Positions 56,399 to 64,000 of a stretch of 64,000 bases of DNA are shown here, one piece after another. The notes under the pieces are model-generated. The model saw only the letters and a list, made by a program, of their open reading frames with translations. It had not been told where the DNA came from and made no database searches. Origin of the DNA: Streptomyces netropsis. GTDB lineage: Bacteria > Actinomycetota > Actinomycetes > Streptomycetales > Streptomycetaceae. The stretch's first letter is position 1; each line of letters starts with the position of its first letter. A program made the position numbers and the translations under genes. Location of the stretch: assembly GCF_014203545.1 (NCBI RefSeq), contig NZ_JACHJG010000001.1, forward strand, positions 806,001 through 870,000. The letters run 5' to 3'.

Positions 56399-57253
56399 GT
56401 GACTGCTGTATCCGCAGAGGTGGTGTCCGGCCGTGCCGGGGCCGAGGACCCGGCACGGTCCGAGGGCTGCGCCCGGCCCTGGTCCGACGGCGACGGCGCC
56501 GCCCCGCTCGCTCCCCGGGCACGGCTGCTGCCCGCCCTGGTCGCCGTGTACCGGGCGCAGCTCTCGCGCGCCCGGGTGGCACGGATCCCGCTGCTGTTCG
56601 TCGCGACGTTCCAGTCCGTCGGGATCATGGTCCTGATGCGCGGGGTCGTGGACGGCGGGGACGAGGCGCGGGCCGTCGTCGCCGGGTCCAGCGTGCTGGT
56701 CGTGGCGTTCGTCGCGCTGAACCTCCTCGCCCAGTACTTCGGGCAGCTGCGCGCCAGCGGCGGCCTCGACCACTACGCGACCCTCCCCGTGCCGCCCGCG
56801 GCGGTGGTGCTGGGCGCGGCGGCGGCGTACGCGTCCTTCACCGTGCCCGGCACGGCCGTCACGGCGGTCGTCGGAAGCGCGCTGTTCCACCTGCCGATGA
56901 CCCACCTGTGGGTGCTCGTCGCGGTGATCCCGCTGGCCGGGGCGGCCCTCGCCGGGCTCGGCGCGGCGCTCGGGCTGCTCGCGCCCCGGCAGGAACTGGC
57001 GACGCTGTGTGGCCAGTTGGGCATGTCCGCGGCGCTGCTGCTGGGCGTGCTCCCGGCCGCCCACCTGCCCGCCCCCATCGGCTACGCGCGCGATCTGCTG
57101 CCCTCCACCTACGGCGTGGAGGCCCTGGCGCGGACCTTCGACGAGCGGCCCGACTGGCTGCTGGTGGCCGCGGACCTCGGGGTGTGCGCCGCCGTCGGCG
57201 TGGTCTCGCTGGCCGTCGCCACCTGGGCGTACCGCCGGGCGGCCGTGCGGTGA
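56399..57253 (+). CDS. ABC-2 type transporter permease
   Basis: A 284-residue membrane subunit. A hydrophilic N-terminus of about 50 residues precedes six transmembrane helices (for example VAGSSVLVVAFVALNLLAQY and LWVLVAVIPLAGAALAGLGA). It works with the ATPase just upstream. The substrate could be a drug, lipid or polyketide-like molecule; nothing nearby decides this. GTG 56399 is the only start in frame with the full N-terminus. Confidence 0.92.
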   Translation: MTAVSAEVVSGRAGAEDPARSEGCARPWSDGDGAAPLAPRARLLPALVAVYRAQLSRARVARIPLLFVATFQSVGIMVLMRGVVDGGDEARAVVAGSSVLVVAFVALNLLAQYFGQLRASGGLDHYATLPVPPAAVVLGAAAAYASFTVPGTAVTAVVGSALFHLPMTHLWVLVAVIPLAGAALAGLGAALGLLAPRQELATLCGQLGMSAALLLGVLPAAHLPAPIGYARDLLPSTYGVEALARTFDERPDWLLVAADLGVCAAVGVVSLAVATWAYRRAAVR

Positions 57254-57312
57254 CGCGCCGCAGCGGCGGTCCTGCCGCCGACGGCACGTCGTCGACCTGG
57301 CACGATGGCAAG

Positions 57313-57948
57313 GTGACCGCACCGCTGACGCCGCACGAACCCCCGCACGAACCCTCACAGGTCCCCCCGCACGGGCTCGTGCACCGGGAGTCCGCCGACC
57401 ACGGGGGCGCCGACGGCCCGGGGCTCCGCGTCGAGCTGAGCCAGGCCGCGGTCGTCGCCGCGCTGGTGAGCCTGGCCGGGGTGCTGCTGGGGCTGCTGTG
57501 GCTGTGGCTGGCGCCCCGCGTACCGCTGATCTCGGACGGCAAGGCCGTCTACCTCAAAGCCACCGAAGGCGAGCAGGCGATCGGCGCGGACGGCACGTTC
57601 GTGCTGCTGGCGGTGGGCTTCGGCGCGCTGAGCGCGGCCCTGGTCTTCTGGTTCCTCCGCCGCGGCGGGATCCCCCTCGTCATCGGGCTGGCGCTCGGCT
57701 CGCTGCTCGCGTCGGTGATCGGCTGGCGGCTGGGGGTGTGGCTCGGCCCGAGTTCCGATGTGGCCGCGAGCGCCCGGGCCGCCGGCAGGGGCGTGGTCTT
57801 CGACGCCCCGCTCCGGCTGGCCGCCAAGGGTGCGCTGCTGTTCTGGCCACTGGCCGCGATGGCCGTCCACCTCGGCCTCACGGCGGCATTCGGCCCGCGC
57901 GACCCCGAGCCGGACTGGGCTGCGCCCGGCCTTCCGCCGAAGCCGTAG
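57313..57948 (+). CDS. DUF2567-like membrane protein
   Basis: A 211-residue protein with a hydrophilic Pro/His-rich N-terminus (about 40 residues) and four transmembrane helices (VVAALVSLAGVLLGLLWLWL, then three after GADGTFVLLAVGFGALSAAL). The segment LISDGKAVYLKATEGEQAIG between helices 1 and 2 should be external and is typical of DUF2567. Function is unknown. The start is uncertain: GTG 57250, which overlaps the permease stop by 4 bases, would add 21 residues. Confidence 0.8.
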   Translation: MTAPLTPHEPPHEPSQVPPHGLVHRESADHGGADGPGLRVELSQAAVVAALVSLAGVLLGLLWLWLAPRVPLISDGKAVYLKATEGEQAIGADGTFVLLAVGFGALSAALVFWFLRRGGIPLVIGLALGSLLASVIGWRLGVWLGPSSDVAASARAAGRGVVFDAPLRLAAKGALLFWPLAAMAVHLGLTAAFGPRDPEPDWAAPGLPPKP

Positions 57949-57988
57949 CCTGTCCGGCGGAGCTTCGGCGGGGCCGTCTGCGGCGGTA

Positions 57989-58053
57989 AGCGCCCTGCGG
58001 GCGCGTCCTCAATCGCCGGACGGGCTCAAAAGAAGCCCGTCCGGCGATTGAGG
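57989..58053. repeat. Copy 2 of the dispersed repeat, with full terminator hairpin
   Basis: The 38 bases 57989-58026 share 37 identical bases with 41018-41054. Here the second part forms a perfect 20-bp stem (58007-58026 with 58034-58053) with loop CAAAAGA, between convergent genes, so it should end transcription from both sides. This sequence family is common between genes in Streptomyces. Confidence 0.85.
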
Positions 58054-58102
58054 ACACCGCCGCGCAGCGGAGGTCCACGTGACGTGGCCCGAGCGCCCGG
58101 CG

Positions 58103-58177
58103 CTACGCCGGGCGCCTCCCGTGGTTGGCGCGGTTCTTCTTCAGGCGCCAGCGGCGCTTGCGGGTGCGCTTCGACAT
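58103..58177 (-). CDS. 50S ribosomal protein bL37
   Basis: A 24-residue, strongly basic protein beginning MSKRTRKRRWRLKK and ending ANHGRRPA. It resembles the actinobacterial ribosomal protein bL37 seen in mycobacterial 50S structures (same length, KRxRKxR start and ANHGxRP end). GGAGGG lies 7 bases before ATG 58177. A perfect 10-bp hairpin (58093-58102 with 58106-58115) holds the TAG stop codon in its 3-base loop. The gene is easily missed because of its size. Confidence 0.85.
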   Translation of the reverse strand: MSKRTRKRRWRLKKNRANHGRRPA

Positions 58178-58289
58178 GGGCGTCCCTCCCTGGGCGGGAC
58201 GCGCGTACGGCGGCCCGCCCCTCGGTCGTAACGGAGGGACGCGCAACAGTCCAGCCCCACGGCAAGGAGCACGGGAGCGGACGGGTGGC

Positions 58290-58790
58290 TCAGGGGCGGG
58301 CGATCGGCGCGAGCACCGCGCCCGTCAGCGCCGCGAGGTCGTCGGGCGACAGCTCGACCTCCAGCCCGCGCCGCCCCGCCGAGACACAGATCGTCGCGAA
58401 CGCGCCGGCCGAGGCGTCCAGCGCCGTCGGCAGCCGCTTGCGCTGGCCGAGCGGCGAGATCCCGCCCCGCACGTACCCCGTGGTGCGCTCGGCGGCCGCC
58501 GGGTCGGCCATCGCCGCCCGCTTGCCGCCGACCGCGACCGCGAGGGCCTTGAGGTCGAGCGAACCGGAGACGGGCACGACGGCCACGGTCAGCACGCCGT
58601 CCACATCGGCCACCAGTGTCTTGAACACCCGGCTCGGGTCGACGCCCAGCGCCTCGGCGGCCTCCTCGCCGTAGGAGGGGGCGGCCGGGTCGTGCTCGTA
58701 GGCCCGCACGGAGAAGACGGTGCCCGCCTTCTCCAGGGCGACGATCGCGGGCGTGGCACCGGACTGCTGTTTCCTGGGCTTCTTCGCCAA
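58290..58790 (-). CDS. ybaK: Cys-tRNA(Pro)/prolyl-tRNA editing deacylase YbaK
   Basis: A 166-residue trans-editing enzyme of the YbaK/EbsC family that hydrolyses mischarged Cys-tRNA-Pro. Family features are AYEHDPAAPSYGEEAAEALG, RVFKTLVADVDG (with the key Lys), VVPVSGSLDLKALA and GYVRGGISPLGQRKRLPT. The start codon is TTG at 58790, with GAAAGG 7 bases upstream; no ATG or GTG fits. It lies 30 bases downstream of the LON-domain gene on the same strand. Confidence 0.95.
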   Translation of the reverse strand: MAKKPRKQQSGATPAIVALEKAGTVFSVRAYEHDPAAPSYGEEAAEALGVDPSRVFKTLVADVDGVLTVAVVPVSGSLDLKALAVAVGGKRAAMADPAAAERTTGYVRGGISPLGQRKRLPTALDASAGAFATICVSAGRRGLEVELSPDDLAALTGAVLAPIARP

Positions 58791-58820
58791 GGCCGGGCCT
58801 TTCGTGGGGTCCGTCGGGGC

Positions 58821-59558
58821 TCAGTTGGGGCTGGTCGGCCGCCGGGTGAGTTCCGTGGCCGGGATCGACGGGAGCTTAGCGATCACCGCGGTCTCGGCGC
58901 GCAGCATTTTCAGCTCCGCCGCCAGCCGGGCCGCCGTGTCCGGGGCCTCCAGCAGCCGCTGCTTGGCCGGGGTGTCCAGCACCGTCGCGGCCGCCACCAG
59001 ATAGGACAGCACCGACGGCTCGCCGGGCAGGTCCGCCTCACCGTTCAGCGAGCGCTCGCGCGCCCCCGCCAGCCGCTTCTGGTAGGCCCGGAAGGCCCGC
59101 ACGACACCGGAGGCGAGCGCGCCCGCCTCCTCGCCCTGCTCCTCCTCGATGCTCTCCACCTCACCCGTCAGATACGGGCCCGAGGCGTCGACGGACAGCA
59201 GCCGGAAACGGGTGGTGCCGGTGGCCAGCACCTCGTACGTGCCGTTCTCGCGCTCGCGGATCGTCGCCGCGTCCGCCGTGCAGCCCACCAGGTGGAACGC
59301 CTTGATCGGGTCGGCGCCGAAGCCGGAGGCCGGTCCCGGCTCCGGCCGGGCGCCCTCGGGCAGGCCGGGCGCGCTGGGCGCGACCTCGCTGCCGTCGCGG
59401 ATGGCGACGACGCCGAAGCGGCGCGGCTCGTCCTCCGGCAGCGCCGACAGATCGCGCATCAGCGCGCGGTACCGCTGCTCGAAGACGTTCAGCGGGAGGA
59501 CGAGTCCCGGGAACAGCACCGAGTTCAGCGGGAAGAGCGGAAGGCGCGCGGTGGTCAC
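58821..59558 (-). CDS. LON peptidase substrate-binding domain protein
   Basis: A 245-residue protein equal to the N-terminal domain of Lon (ARLPLFPLNSVLFPGLVLPL, then FEQRYRALMRDL and FHLVGCTADAATIRERENG), without the ATPase or protease parts. Such stand-alone proteins may act as substrate adaptors or be related to cereblon-like folds. GTG 59558 is chosen by the family start. TAGGCT lies 8 bases upstream on the same strand, so the mRNA may be leaderless. Upstream extension in frame is not protein-like. Confidence 0.92.
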   Translation of the reverse strand: MTTARLPLFPLNSVLFPGLVLPLNVFEQRYRALMRDLSALPEDEPRRFGVVAIRDGSEVAPSAPGLPEGARPEPGPASGFGADPIKAFHLVGCTADAATIRERENGTYEVLATGTTRFRLLSVDASGPYLTGEVESIEEEQGEEAGALASGVVRAFRAYQKRLAGARERSLNGEADLPGEPSVLSYLVAAATVLDTPAKQRLLEAPDTAARLAAELKMLRAETAVIAKLPSIPATELTRRPTSPN

Positions 59559-59622
59559 AGCCGGTAAGCCTAATGGCCCCGGAAGGCGGCGAACGCGGAC
59601 GGGTTTTCCGCGGACCGCGGTT

Positions 59623-61221
59623 TCACTGACGGCGCAGCAATCGGGAGGCACCGGCGGCGACCGTGGTGGCCAGCACCCAGCCGAGCAGGATCAAGGCCGT
59701 CACCACCCACTGGGCGGCCCCGGTGGGTTTCCAGAAATTGCCCTGCCCCAGGTCGATGACCGGCAGCAGCAGATCCAGGGTGTACAGCACGGGGCTCCAG
59801 TCCGGCCCCTCGCCCTCCTTCAGGGGCGCCACCGGGCGCCATGTGAAATACACCGTGCCCAGCGCCCACAGCACCGCCATCCACACCGCGGCCCGCCCGG
59901 GGCGGTAGCCGTACGCCACCGTCCAGTCCTGGAGGTAGCCCCACGCCTTGCCCGCCAGCGGCAGCGTCTCGCGTCTGCGGCGCTGCTTGGCGAGCAGCAC
60001 CGCGCGCGCGTCCGCGTCCTCGCCGCTGGCGCGCAGGGCACCCGCCAGCCGCTCGTACGGCTCGGGGGCGTACTCCGGGGTGGCGGCCGCCACCCACTCC
60101 AGCCGGCGGGCGAGCGGGAAGTGGCCGAGCGGTATCAGGTGCTCGTAGAAGAACCCGGCCATCACCAGGCCGCCGGGCCCCGGCCAGCTGTCCGCCCGGT
60201 CGACCAGATTGGCCACCCGCGCCCCCGACAGCACTACCCGTCCGCGCTGCTGCCGCTCCCCGAGGAAGCGCAGCTCCGGCGTCTGGACGCGGCGCAGGGA
60301 AAGCTCCTGGTCCGCTTCCATCACGAAGCGGGCCTGGCTGAGGTCCACCGCGTCGCCGAACCGCCCGTCGTCGAGCCGCACCCCGCCCTGGCACTCGAAG
60401 CTCTGCAGCCGGGTGCCGTGCTCGGGGGTGTTGGTGATGCCGTACGGGGGAGTGGCGCCGGCGAAGGGCGAGCCGCTGACGCCGGCCGCCGTCAGATACA
60501 GGGTGCGCTCCACGGTCAGCTGCGGGGCGTTGAAGGCCCGCCGCCCGAAGGGGTTGTTCAGCGAGCTGCCGCGCAGGCTCAGCGAGGCGCCTATCTTCGC
60601 GCCGCGCATGCTCAGCTCCCCGTCGGAGCGCATCATCTCGGCCTGGAGGTCCTGCCCGACGGTCATCCCGTCGGCGGCGATGGACAGCCCGCGCCGGTCG
60701 CGGCGCACCATCAGCTGGTTGAGCAGCAGATCCGACCCGATGTGCGCGTCCGTCAGCCGGATGCCGCTCGGGATGACACAGCGCGGCAGATGCAGATCGC
60801 CCTCGGTGGTCAGCCGGGCGGCCTCCAGCCGGGGGAGCGCGCAGCCGACCAGCCGCAGGGTGGTGAAACGGCTCTCCGGTAACAGGATCTGCTGCTCGAA
60901 GCGGCAATTGTGCATCTCGACATACGGGACGACCGTCCCGCCCGAGAGGTCCAGCGTGCCGGTGACGTGCACACCGTTGAGCTTCAGGGCGCAGACCCGC
61001 CCCGGCTGGGCGGGCGGGCCGTCCAGGAGCAGCAGGGCGACGACCCGGGCGCGCACACTGCGCTCGGGCCCCCAGGTGTGCGGGCCGGTCGGGTCGTTGC
61101 GCTCGGGATAGGGGGTGCGCAGATCGTGGGTGCTGCCATTGCGGAACGCCTGCCACATGCCCCACTCGGCGGTGGTGAGATCGAGCCCGGTGGGCGGTTC
61201 GCCGTCACGTGGCTCGGTCAC
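59623..61221 (-). CDS. Membrane protein with beta-solenoid-like repeats
   Basis: A 532-residue protein. Residues about 70-400 repeat strands such as ALKLNGVHVTGTLDLSGGTV, RFTTLRLVGCALPRLEAARL and MRGAKIGASLSLRGSSL, with aliphatic residues at about five-residue spacing. This looks like a pentapeptide-type or other right-handed beta-solenoid. The C-terminal part has about three transmembrane helices (RAAVWMAVLWALGTVYFTW and WVVTALILLGWVLATTVAAG). Homologues are often named membrane-associated oxidoreductase, but I see no cofactor motif. GTG 61221 has GGGAGGG 9 bases upstream. Divergent from hisD. Confidence 0.82.
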   Translation of the reverse strand: MTEPRDGEPPTGLDLTTAEWGMWQAFRNGSTHDLRTPYPERNDPTGPHTWGPERSVRARVVALLLLDGPPAQPGRVCALKLNGVHVTGTLDLSGGTVVPYVEMHNCRFEQQILLPESRFTTLRLVGCALPRLEAARLTTEGDLHLPRCVIPSGIRLTDAHIGSDLLLNQLMVRRDRRGLSIAADGMTVGQDLQAEMMRSDGELSMRGAKIGASLSLRGSSLNNPFGRRAFNAPQLTVERTLYLTAAGVSGSPFAGATPPYGITNTPEHGTRLQSFECQGGVRLDDGRFGDAVDLSQARFVMEADQELSLRRVQTPELRFLGERQQRGRVVLSGARVANLVDRADSWPGPGGLVMAGFFYEHLIPLGHFPLARRLEWVAAATPEYAPEPYERLAGALRASGEDADARAVLLAKQRRRRETLPLAGKAWGYLQDWTVAYGYRPGRAAVWMAVLWALGTVYFTWRPVAPLKEGEGPDWSPVLYTLDLLLPVIDLGQGNFWKPTGAAQWVVTALILLGWVLATTVAAGASRLLRRQ

Positions 61222-61239
61222 GGCCGTTTCCCTCCCGTC

Positions 61240-61260
61240 ACCTGTACCACTTGTACAGGT
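61240..61260. promoter_or_regulatory. Inverted repeat in the hisD intergenic region (site 1)
   Basis: ACCTGTAC and GTACAGGT are perfect 8-bp arms with a 5-base spacer, 19 bases before the start of the minus-strand membrane protein gene. It has the form of a dimeric repressor operator. Confidence 0.6.
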
Positions 61261-61351
61261 CCCCATTCCCGCTCTGTGCCCGCTTGAACGCCGATAGTGA
61301 TGATCAACTGTTCTTCGGGCACCCGTCAACGGCGAACGGCCGCGACGCGAC

Positions 61352-61368
61352 GTATCACTGAGTGGTAC
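61352..61368. promoter_or_regulatory. Inverted repeat in the hisD intergenic region (site 2)
   Basis: GTATCACT, one base and AGTGGTAC form an imperfect palindrome (7 of 8 pairs) 42 bases before hisD. Its minus-strand half GTACCACT also occurs in site 1 (61245-61252), so the same regulator may use both. Confidence 0.45.
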
Positions 61369-61409
61369 GGCGCGCCATGTGTCGGGACGGGTCTGAGACA
61401 ATTGGCGGT

Positions 61410-62717
61410 GTGATCTCCCGAATCGATCTGCGCGGTGCCGCCTCGGGCGTCGACCGCGACCTGCTGCCCCGAGCCGAACTCGACGTCGAGGCCGCCCTGG
61501 AAAAGGTGCGGCCCATCTGCGAGGACGTGCATCATCGCGGCACCGCGGCCCTGATCGACTACGCGGAGCGGTTCGACGGCGTCCGGATCGACCGGGTGCG
61601 CGTCGCCCCCGAGGAGATCACCGGCGCCCTGGAGCGGCTGGATCCGGCCGTACGGGCCGCGCTGGAGGAGTCCATCCGCCGCGCCCGCATCGTCCACCGC
61701 GAGCAGCGGCGCACCGACAAGACGGTCAAGGTCGTCCCCGGCGGCACCGTCACCGAGCGCTGGGTGCCCGTCGAGCGCGTCGGGCTGTACGTGCCCGGCG
61801 GCAACGCCGTCTACCCCTCGTCCGTCGTGATGAACGTCGTCCCCGCACAGGAGGCCGGCGTCTCCTCGCTCGCCGTCTCCTCACCGCCGCAGAAGGACCA
61901 CGGCGGTCTGCCGCACCCCACGATCCTCGCCGCCTGCGCCCTCCTCGGCGTCGACGAGGTCTACGCCGCCGGTGGCGCCCAGGCGATCGCCATGTTCGCC
62001 TACGGCACCGACGAGTGCCGTCCCGCGCAGCTGGTCACCGGCCCCGGAAACATCTGGGTCGCCGCCGCCAAGCGCCTGCTCAAGGGCCGCATCGGCATCG
62101 ACGCCGAGGCCGGCCCGACCGAGATCGCGATCCTCGCCGACGACACCGCCGACGCGGCGCACGTCGCCGCCGACCTGATCAGCCAGGCCGAGCACGACGT
62201 GCTGGCCGCCGCCGTCCTCGTCACGCCCTCCGAGGCGCTCGCCGAGGCCGTCGAGGCCGAGCTGAAGACCCAGGTCGCCGCCACCAAGCACCAGGAGCGG
62301 ATCACCGAGGCGCTCGCCGGACGCCAGTCCGGCATCGTCCTCGTCGACGACCTCGACCAGGGCCTCGCCGTCGTCGACGCCTACGCGGCCGAGCACCTGG
62401 AGATCCAGACCGAGAACGCCGCCGACGTCGCCGCCCGGGTGCGCAACGCCGGAGCGATCTTCGTCGGCCCGTACGCGCCGGTCTCCCTCGGCGACTACTG
62501 CGCCGGCTCCAACCACGTACTGCCCACCGGTGGCTGCGCCTGCCACTCCTCCGGCCTGTCCGTGCAGTCCTTCCTGCGCGGCATCCACGTCGTCGACTAC
62601 ACCCGCGACGCGCTCGCCGAGGTCGCCCACCACGTGGTCACCCTCGCCGAGGCCGAGGACCTGCCCGCACACGGAGCCGCGCTCAAGGCGCGGTTCGGCT
62701 GGAAGGTACCGAAGTAA
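61410..62717 (+). CDS. hisD: Histidinol dehydrogenase HisD
   Basis: A 435-residue zinc enzyme for the last two steps of histidine synthesis. Conserved stretches are [69 protein letters not shown] and [23 protein letters not shown] 61410 is chosen because ISRIDLRG is the family start. GACAAT ends 7 bases upstream and no ribosome site is present, so the mRNA may be leaderless. It is followed directly by hisC. Confidence 0.97.
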   Translation: MISRIDLRGAASGVDRDLLPRAELDVEAALEKVRPICEDVHHRGTAALIDYAERFDGVRIDRVRVAPEEITGALERLDPAVRAALEESIRRARIVHREQRRTDKTVKVVPGGTVTERWVPVERVGLYVPGGNAVYPSSVVMNVVPAQEAGVSSLAVSSPPQKDHGGLPHPTILAACALLGVDEVYAAGGAQAIAMFAYGTDECRPAQLVTGPGNIWVAAAKRLLKGRIGIDAEAGPTEIAILADDTADAAHVAADLISQAEHDVLAAAVLVTPSEALAEAVEAELKTQVAATKHQERITEALAGRQSGIVLVDDLDQGLAVVDAYAAEHLEIQTENAADVAARVRNAGAIFVGPYAPVSLGDYCAGSNHVLPTGGCACHSSGLSVQSFLRGIHVVDYTRDALAEVAHHVVTLAEAEDLPAHGAALKARFGWKVPK

Positions 62718-63842
62718 GTGACCGGCAACCCCACCACGTCCCCCTGGGACGACCTCCCCGTCCGGGACGAACTGCGCGGCAAGTCCCCCTACGGGGCGCC
62801 CCAGCTCGACGTGCCCGTCCGCCTGAACACCAACGAGAACCCCTACCCGCTGCCCGAGCCCCTCGTCGCCCGCATCGCCGAGCGCGTCACCGAGGCGGCC
62901 CGGCACCTCAACCGCTACCCCGACCGGGACGCGGTAGAGCTCCGCACCGAGCTGGCGAAGTACCTCACCCGCACCGCCGGACACGAGGTCGGCCCCGCCA
63001 ACGTGTGGGCGGCCAACGGCTCCAACGAGGTCCTGCAGCAGCTGCTCCAGACCTTCGGCGGCCCCGGCCGCACCGCGATGGGCTTCGAGCCCTCGTACTC
63101 CATGCACGCCCTGATCTCGCGCGGCACCGGCACCGGCTGGATCGCCGGCCCGCGCACCGCCGACTTCACCATCGACGTCGACGCGGCCGTCCGGGCCATC
63201 GGCGAGCAGCGGCCCGACGTGGTCTTCATCTGCTCCCCGAACAACCCCACCGGCACCGCCGTCGACGCCGACACCGTCCTGCGGCTGTACGAGGCCGCGC
63301 AGGCGGCGAAGCCCTCGATGGTGGTCGTGGACGAGGCGTACGGCGAGTTCAGCCACCACCCCTCGCTGCTGCCGCTCATCGAGGGCCGCCCCCACCTCGT
63401 CGTCTCCCGGACCATGTCCAAGGCCTTCGGCGCGGCCGGGCTGCGCCTGGGCTATCTGGCCGCCCACCCCGCCGTGGTCGACGCCGTCCAGCTCGTCCGA
63501 CTGCCGTACCACCTGTCGTCCGTCACCCAGGCCACCGCGCTCGCGGCCCTGGAGCACACCGATACGCTGCTCGGCTACGTCGAACAGCTCAAGTCCGAGC
63601 GGGACCGCATCGTCACCGAGCTGCGCGCGACCGGCTGCGAGGTGACGGAGTCCGACGCCAATTTCGTGCAGTTCGGACGCTTCGAGGACAGCCACGCGGC
63701 GTGGCGGGCCATCCTCGACCACGGTGTCCTGGTCCGGGACAACGGCGTACCGGGCTGGCTGCGGGTCACCGCGGGCACCCCGGCGGAGAACGACGCGTTC
63801 CTCGACGCGGTACGTGCCATTCGCAAGGAGATCAACCGATGA
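62718..63842 (+). CDS. hisC: Histidinol-phosphate aminotransferase HisC
   Basis: A 374-residue PLP enzyme (aminotransferase class I/II fold) converting imidazole acetol phosphate to histidinol phosphate. [45 protein letters not shown] and the PLP lysine in [18 protein letters not shown] are diagnostic. The GTG at 62718 follows the hisD stop without a gap, and the stop overlaps hisB by 4 bases. Confidence 0.97.
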   Translation: MTGNPTTSPWDDLPVRDELRGKSPYGAPQLDVPVRLNTNENPYPLPEPLVARIAERVTEAARHLNRYPDRDAVELRTELAKYLTRTAGHEVGPANVWAANGSNEVLQQLLQTFGGPGRTAMGFEPSYSMHALISRGTGTGWIAGPRTADFTIDVDAAVRAIGEQRPDVVFICSPNNPTGTAVDADTVLRLYEAAQAAKPSMVVVDEAYGEFSHHPSLLPLIEGRPHLVVSRTMSKAFGAAGLRLGYLAAHPAVVDAVQLVRLPYHLSSVTQATALAALEHTDTLLGYVEQLKSERDRIVTELRATGCEVTESDANFVQFGRFEDSHAAWRAILDHGVLVRDNGVPGWLRVTAGTPAENDAFLDAVRAIRKEINR

Positions 63843-64000
63843 ACCGCGTGGGCCGCACTGAGCGCACCACCAAGGAGACGTCCGTGCTCGTCGAGATCGA
63901 TCTCGACGGGACGGGGCAGGTCGACGTGTCGACAGGCGTCGGCTTCTTCGACCACATGCTCGACCAGCTCGGCCGGCACGGCCTCTTCGACCTCCGGGTC
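63839..64000 (+). CDS. hisB: Imidazoleglycerol-phosphate dehydratase HisB (5' part, cut by window end)
   Basis: The first 54 codons of his[21 protein letters not shown] and [20 protein letters not shown] are the start of the dehydratase, with the first metal-binding His residues in [16 protein letters not shown] 63839 overlaps the hisC stop (ATGA). The gene continues beyond the window. Confidence 0.95.
   Translation, partial: MNRVGRTERTTKETSVLVEIDLDGTGQVDVSTGVGFFDHMLDQLGRHGLFDLRV

Noticed and set aside
61708..61725. TTGTCGGTG-like (CACCGACAA) RecA-NDp motif on the minus strand
   Set aside because: It lies inside hisD coding sequence with no gene start in the right direction nearby.

Overview
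The window reads as a chromosomal core segment of a Streptomyces (or very close relative). The evidence is very high GC, many GTG starts, coupled GTGA/ATGA overlaps, and the complete dcw cell-wall/division cluster followed by the actinobacterial ylm-sepF-divIVA block and ileS. It also has streptomycete-type families (SAV_6107 HEPN, DUF3040, DUF2252, a lysine/alanine-rich DksA-like protein). I see no rRNA, tRNA, insertion sequence, prophage or CRISPR array.

Layout. 0.07-5.6 kb (minus): a FAD-dependent CrtI-like oxidoreductase, then an operon of a degenerate ABC-type ATPase, a YhgE/Pip membrane protein and a TetR repressor. A 20-bp perfect palindrome lies at the operon's head. 5.8-7.9 kb (plus): a HEPN-domain protein with a RecA-NDp (PafBC-type) promoter motif, a SAM methyltransferase and a DUF3040 membrane protein. 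8.1-13.8 kb (minus): transglutaminase/DUF3488, DUF58 and MoxR coupled genes plus a beta-carbonic anhydrase. 14.2-32.2 kb (plus): rsmH-ftsL-ftsI-murE-murF-mraY-murD-ftsW-murG-ftsQ-ftsZ-pgeF-ylmE-sepF-ylmG-divIVA, which make lipid II, assemble the septum and set polar growth, closed by a strong terminator. 32.4-36 kb (minus): ileS with a T-box leader. 36-41 kb (plus): DksA-like protein, lspA, pseudouridine synthase, GNAT, Na+/H+ antiporter.

41-49.3 kb is mixed: an MscS channel, a dienelactone hydrolase and a PhoD phosphatase. These are followed by two tandem copies of a pair made of a polytopic membrane protein and a membrane-anchored DsbA-like thioredoxin, then a DUF2252 protein. 49.5-53 kb: dnaE, also with a RecA-NDp motif. 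53.2-58 kb: a small basic protein, a NYN-domain protein and an ABC-2 exporter pair. 58.1-61.2 kb (minus): a 24-residue bL37 ribosomal protein gene, ybaK, a LON substrate-binding-domain protein and a large membrane protein with a beta-solenoid-like N-terminus. 61.4-64 kb (plus): hisD-hisC-hisB, with hisB cut by the window end.

The strongest leads are two DNA-damage-type promoters, the duplicated DsbA/membrane-protein modules, an IleRS with a GxHH instead of HxGH signature, an ABC ATPase with Arg in place of the Walker A Lys, and MraZ-box-like repeats at the dcw promoter with no mraZ gene beside them.
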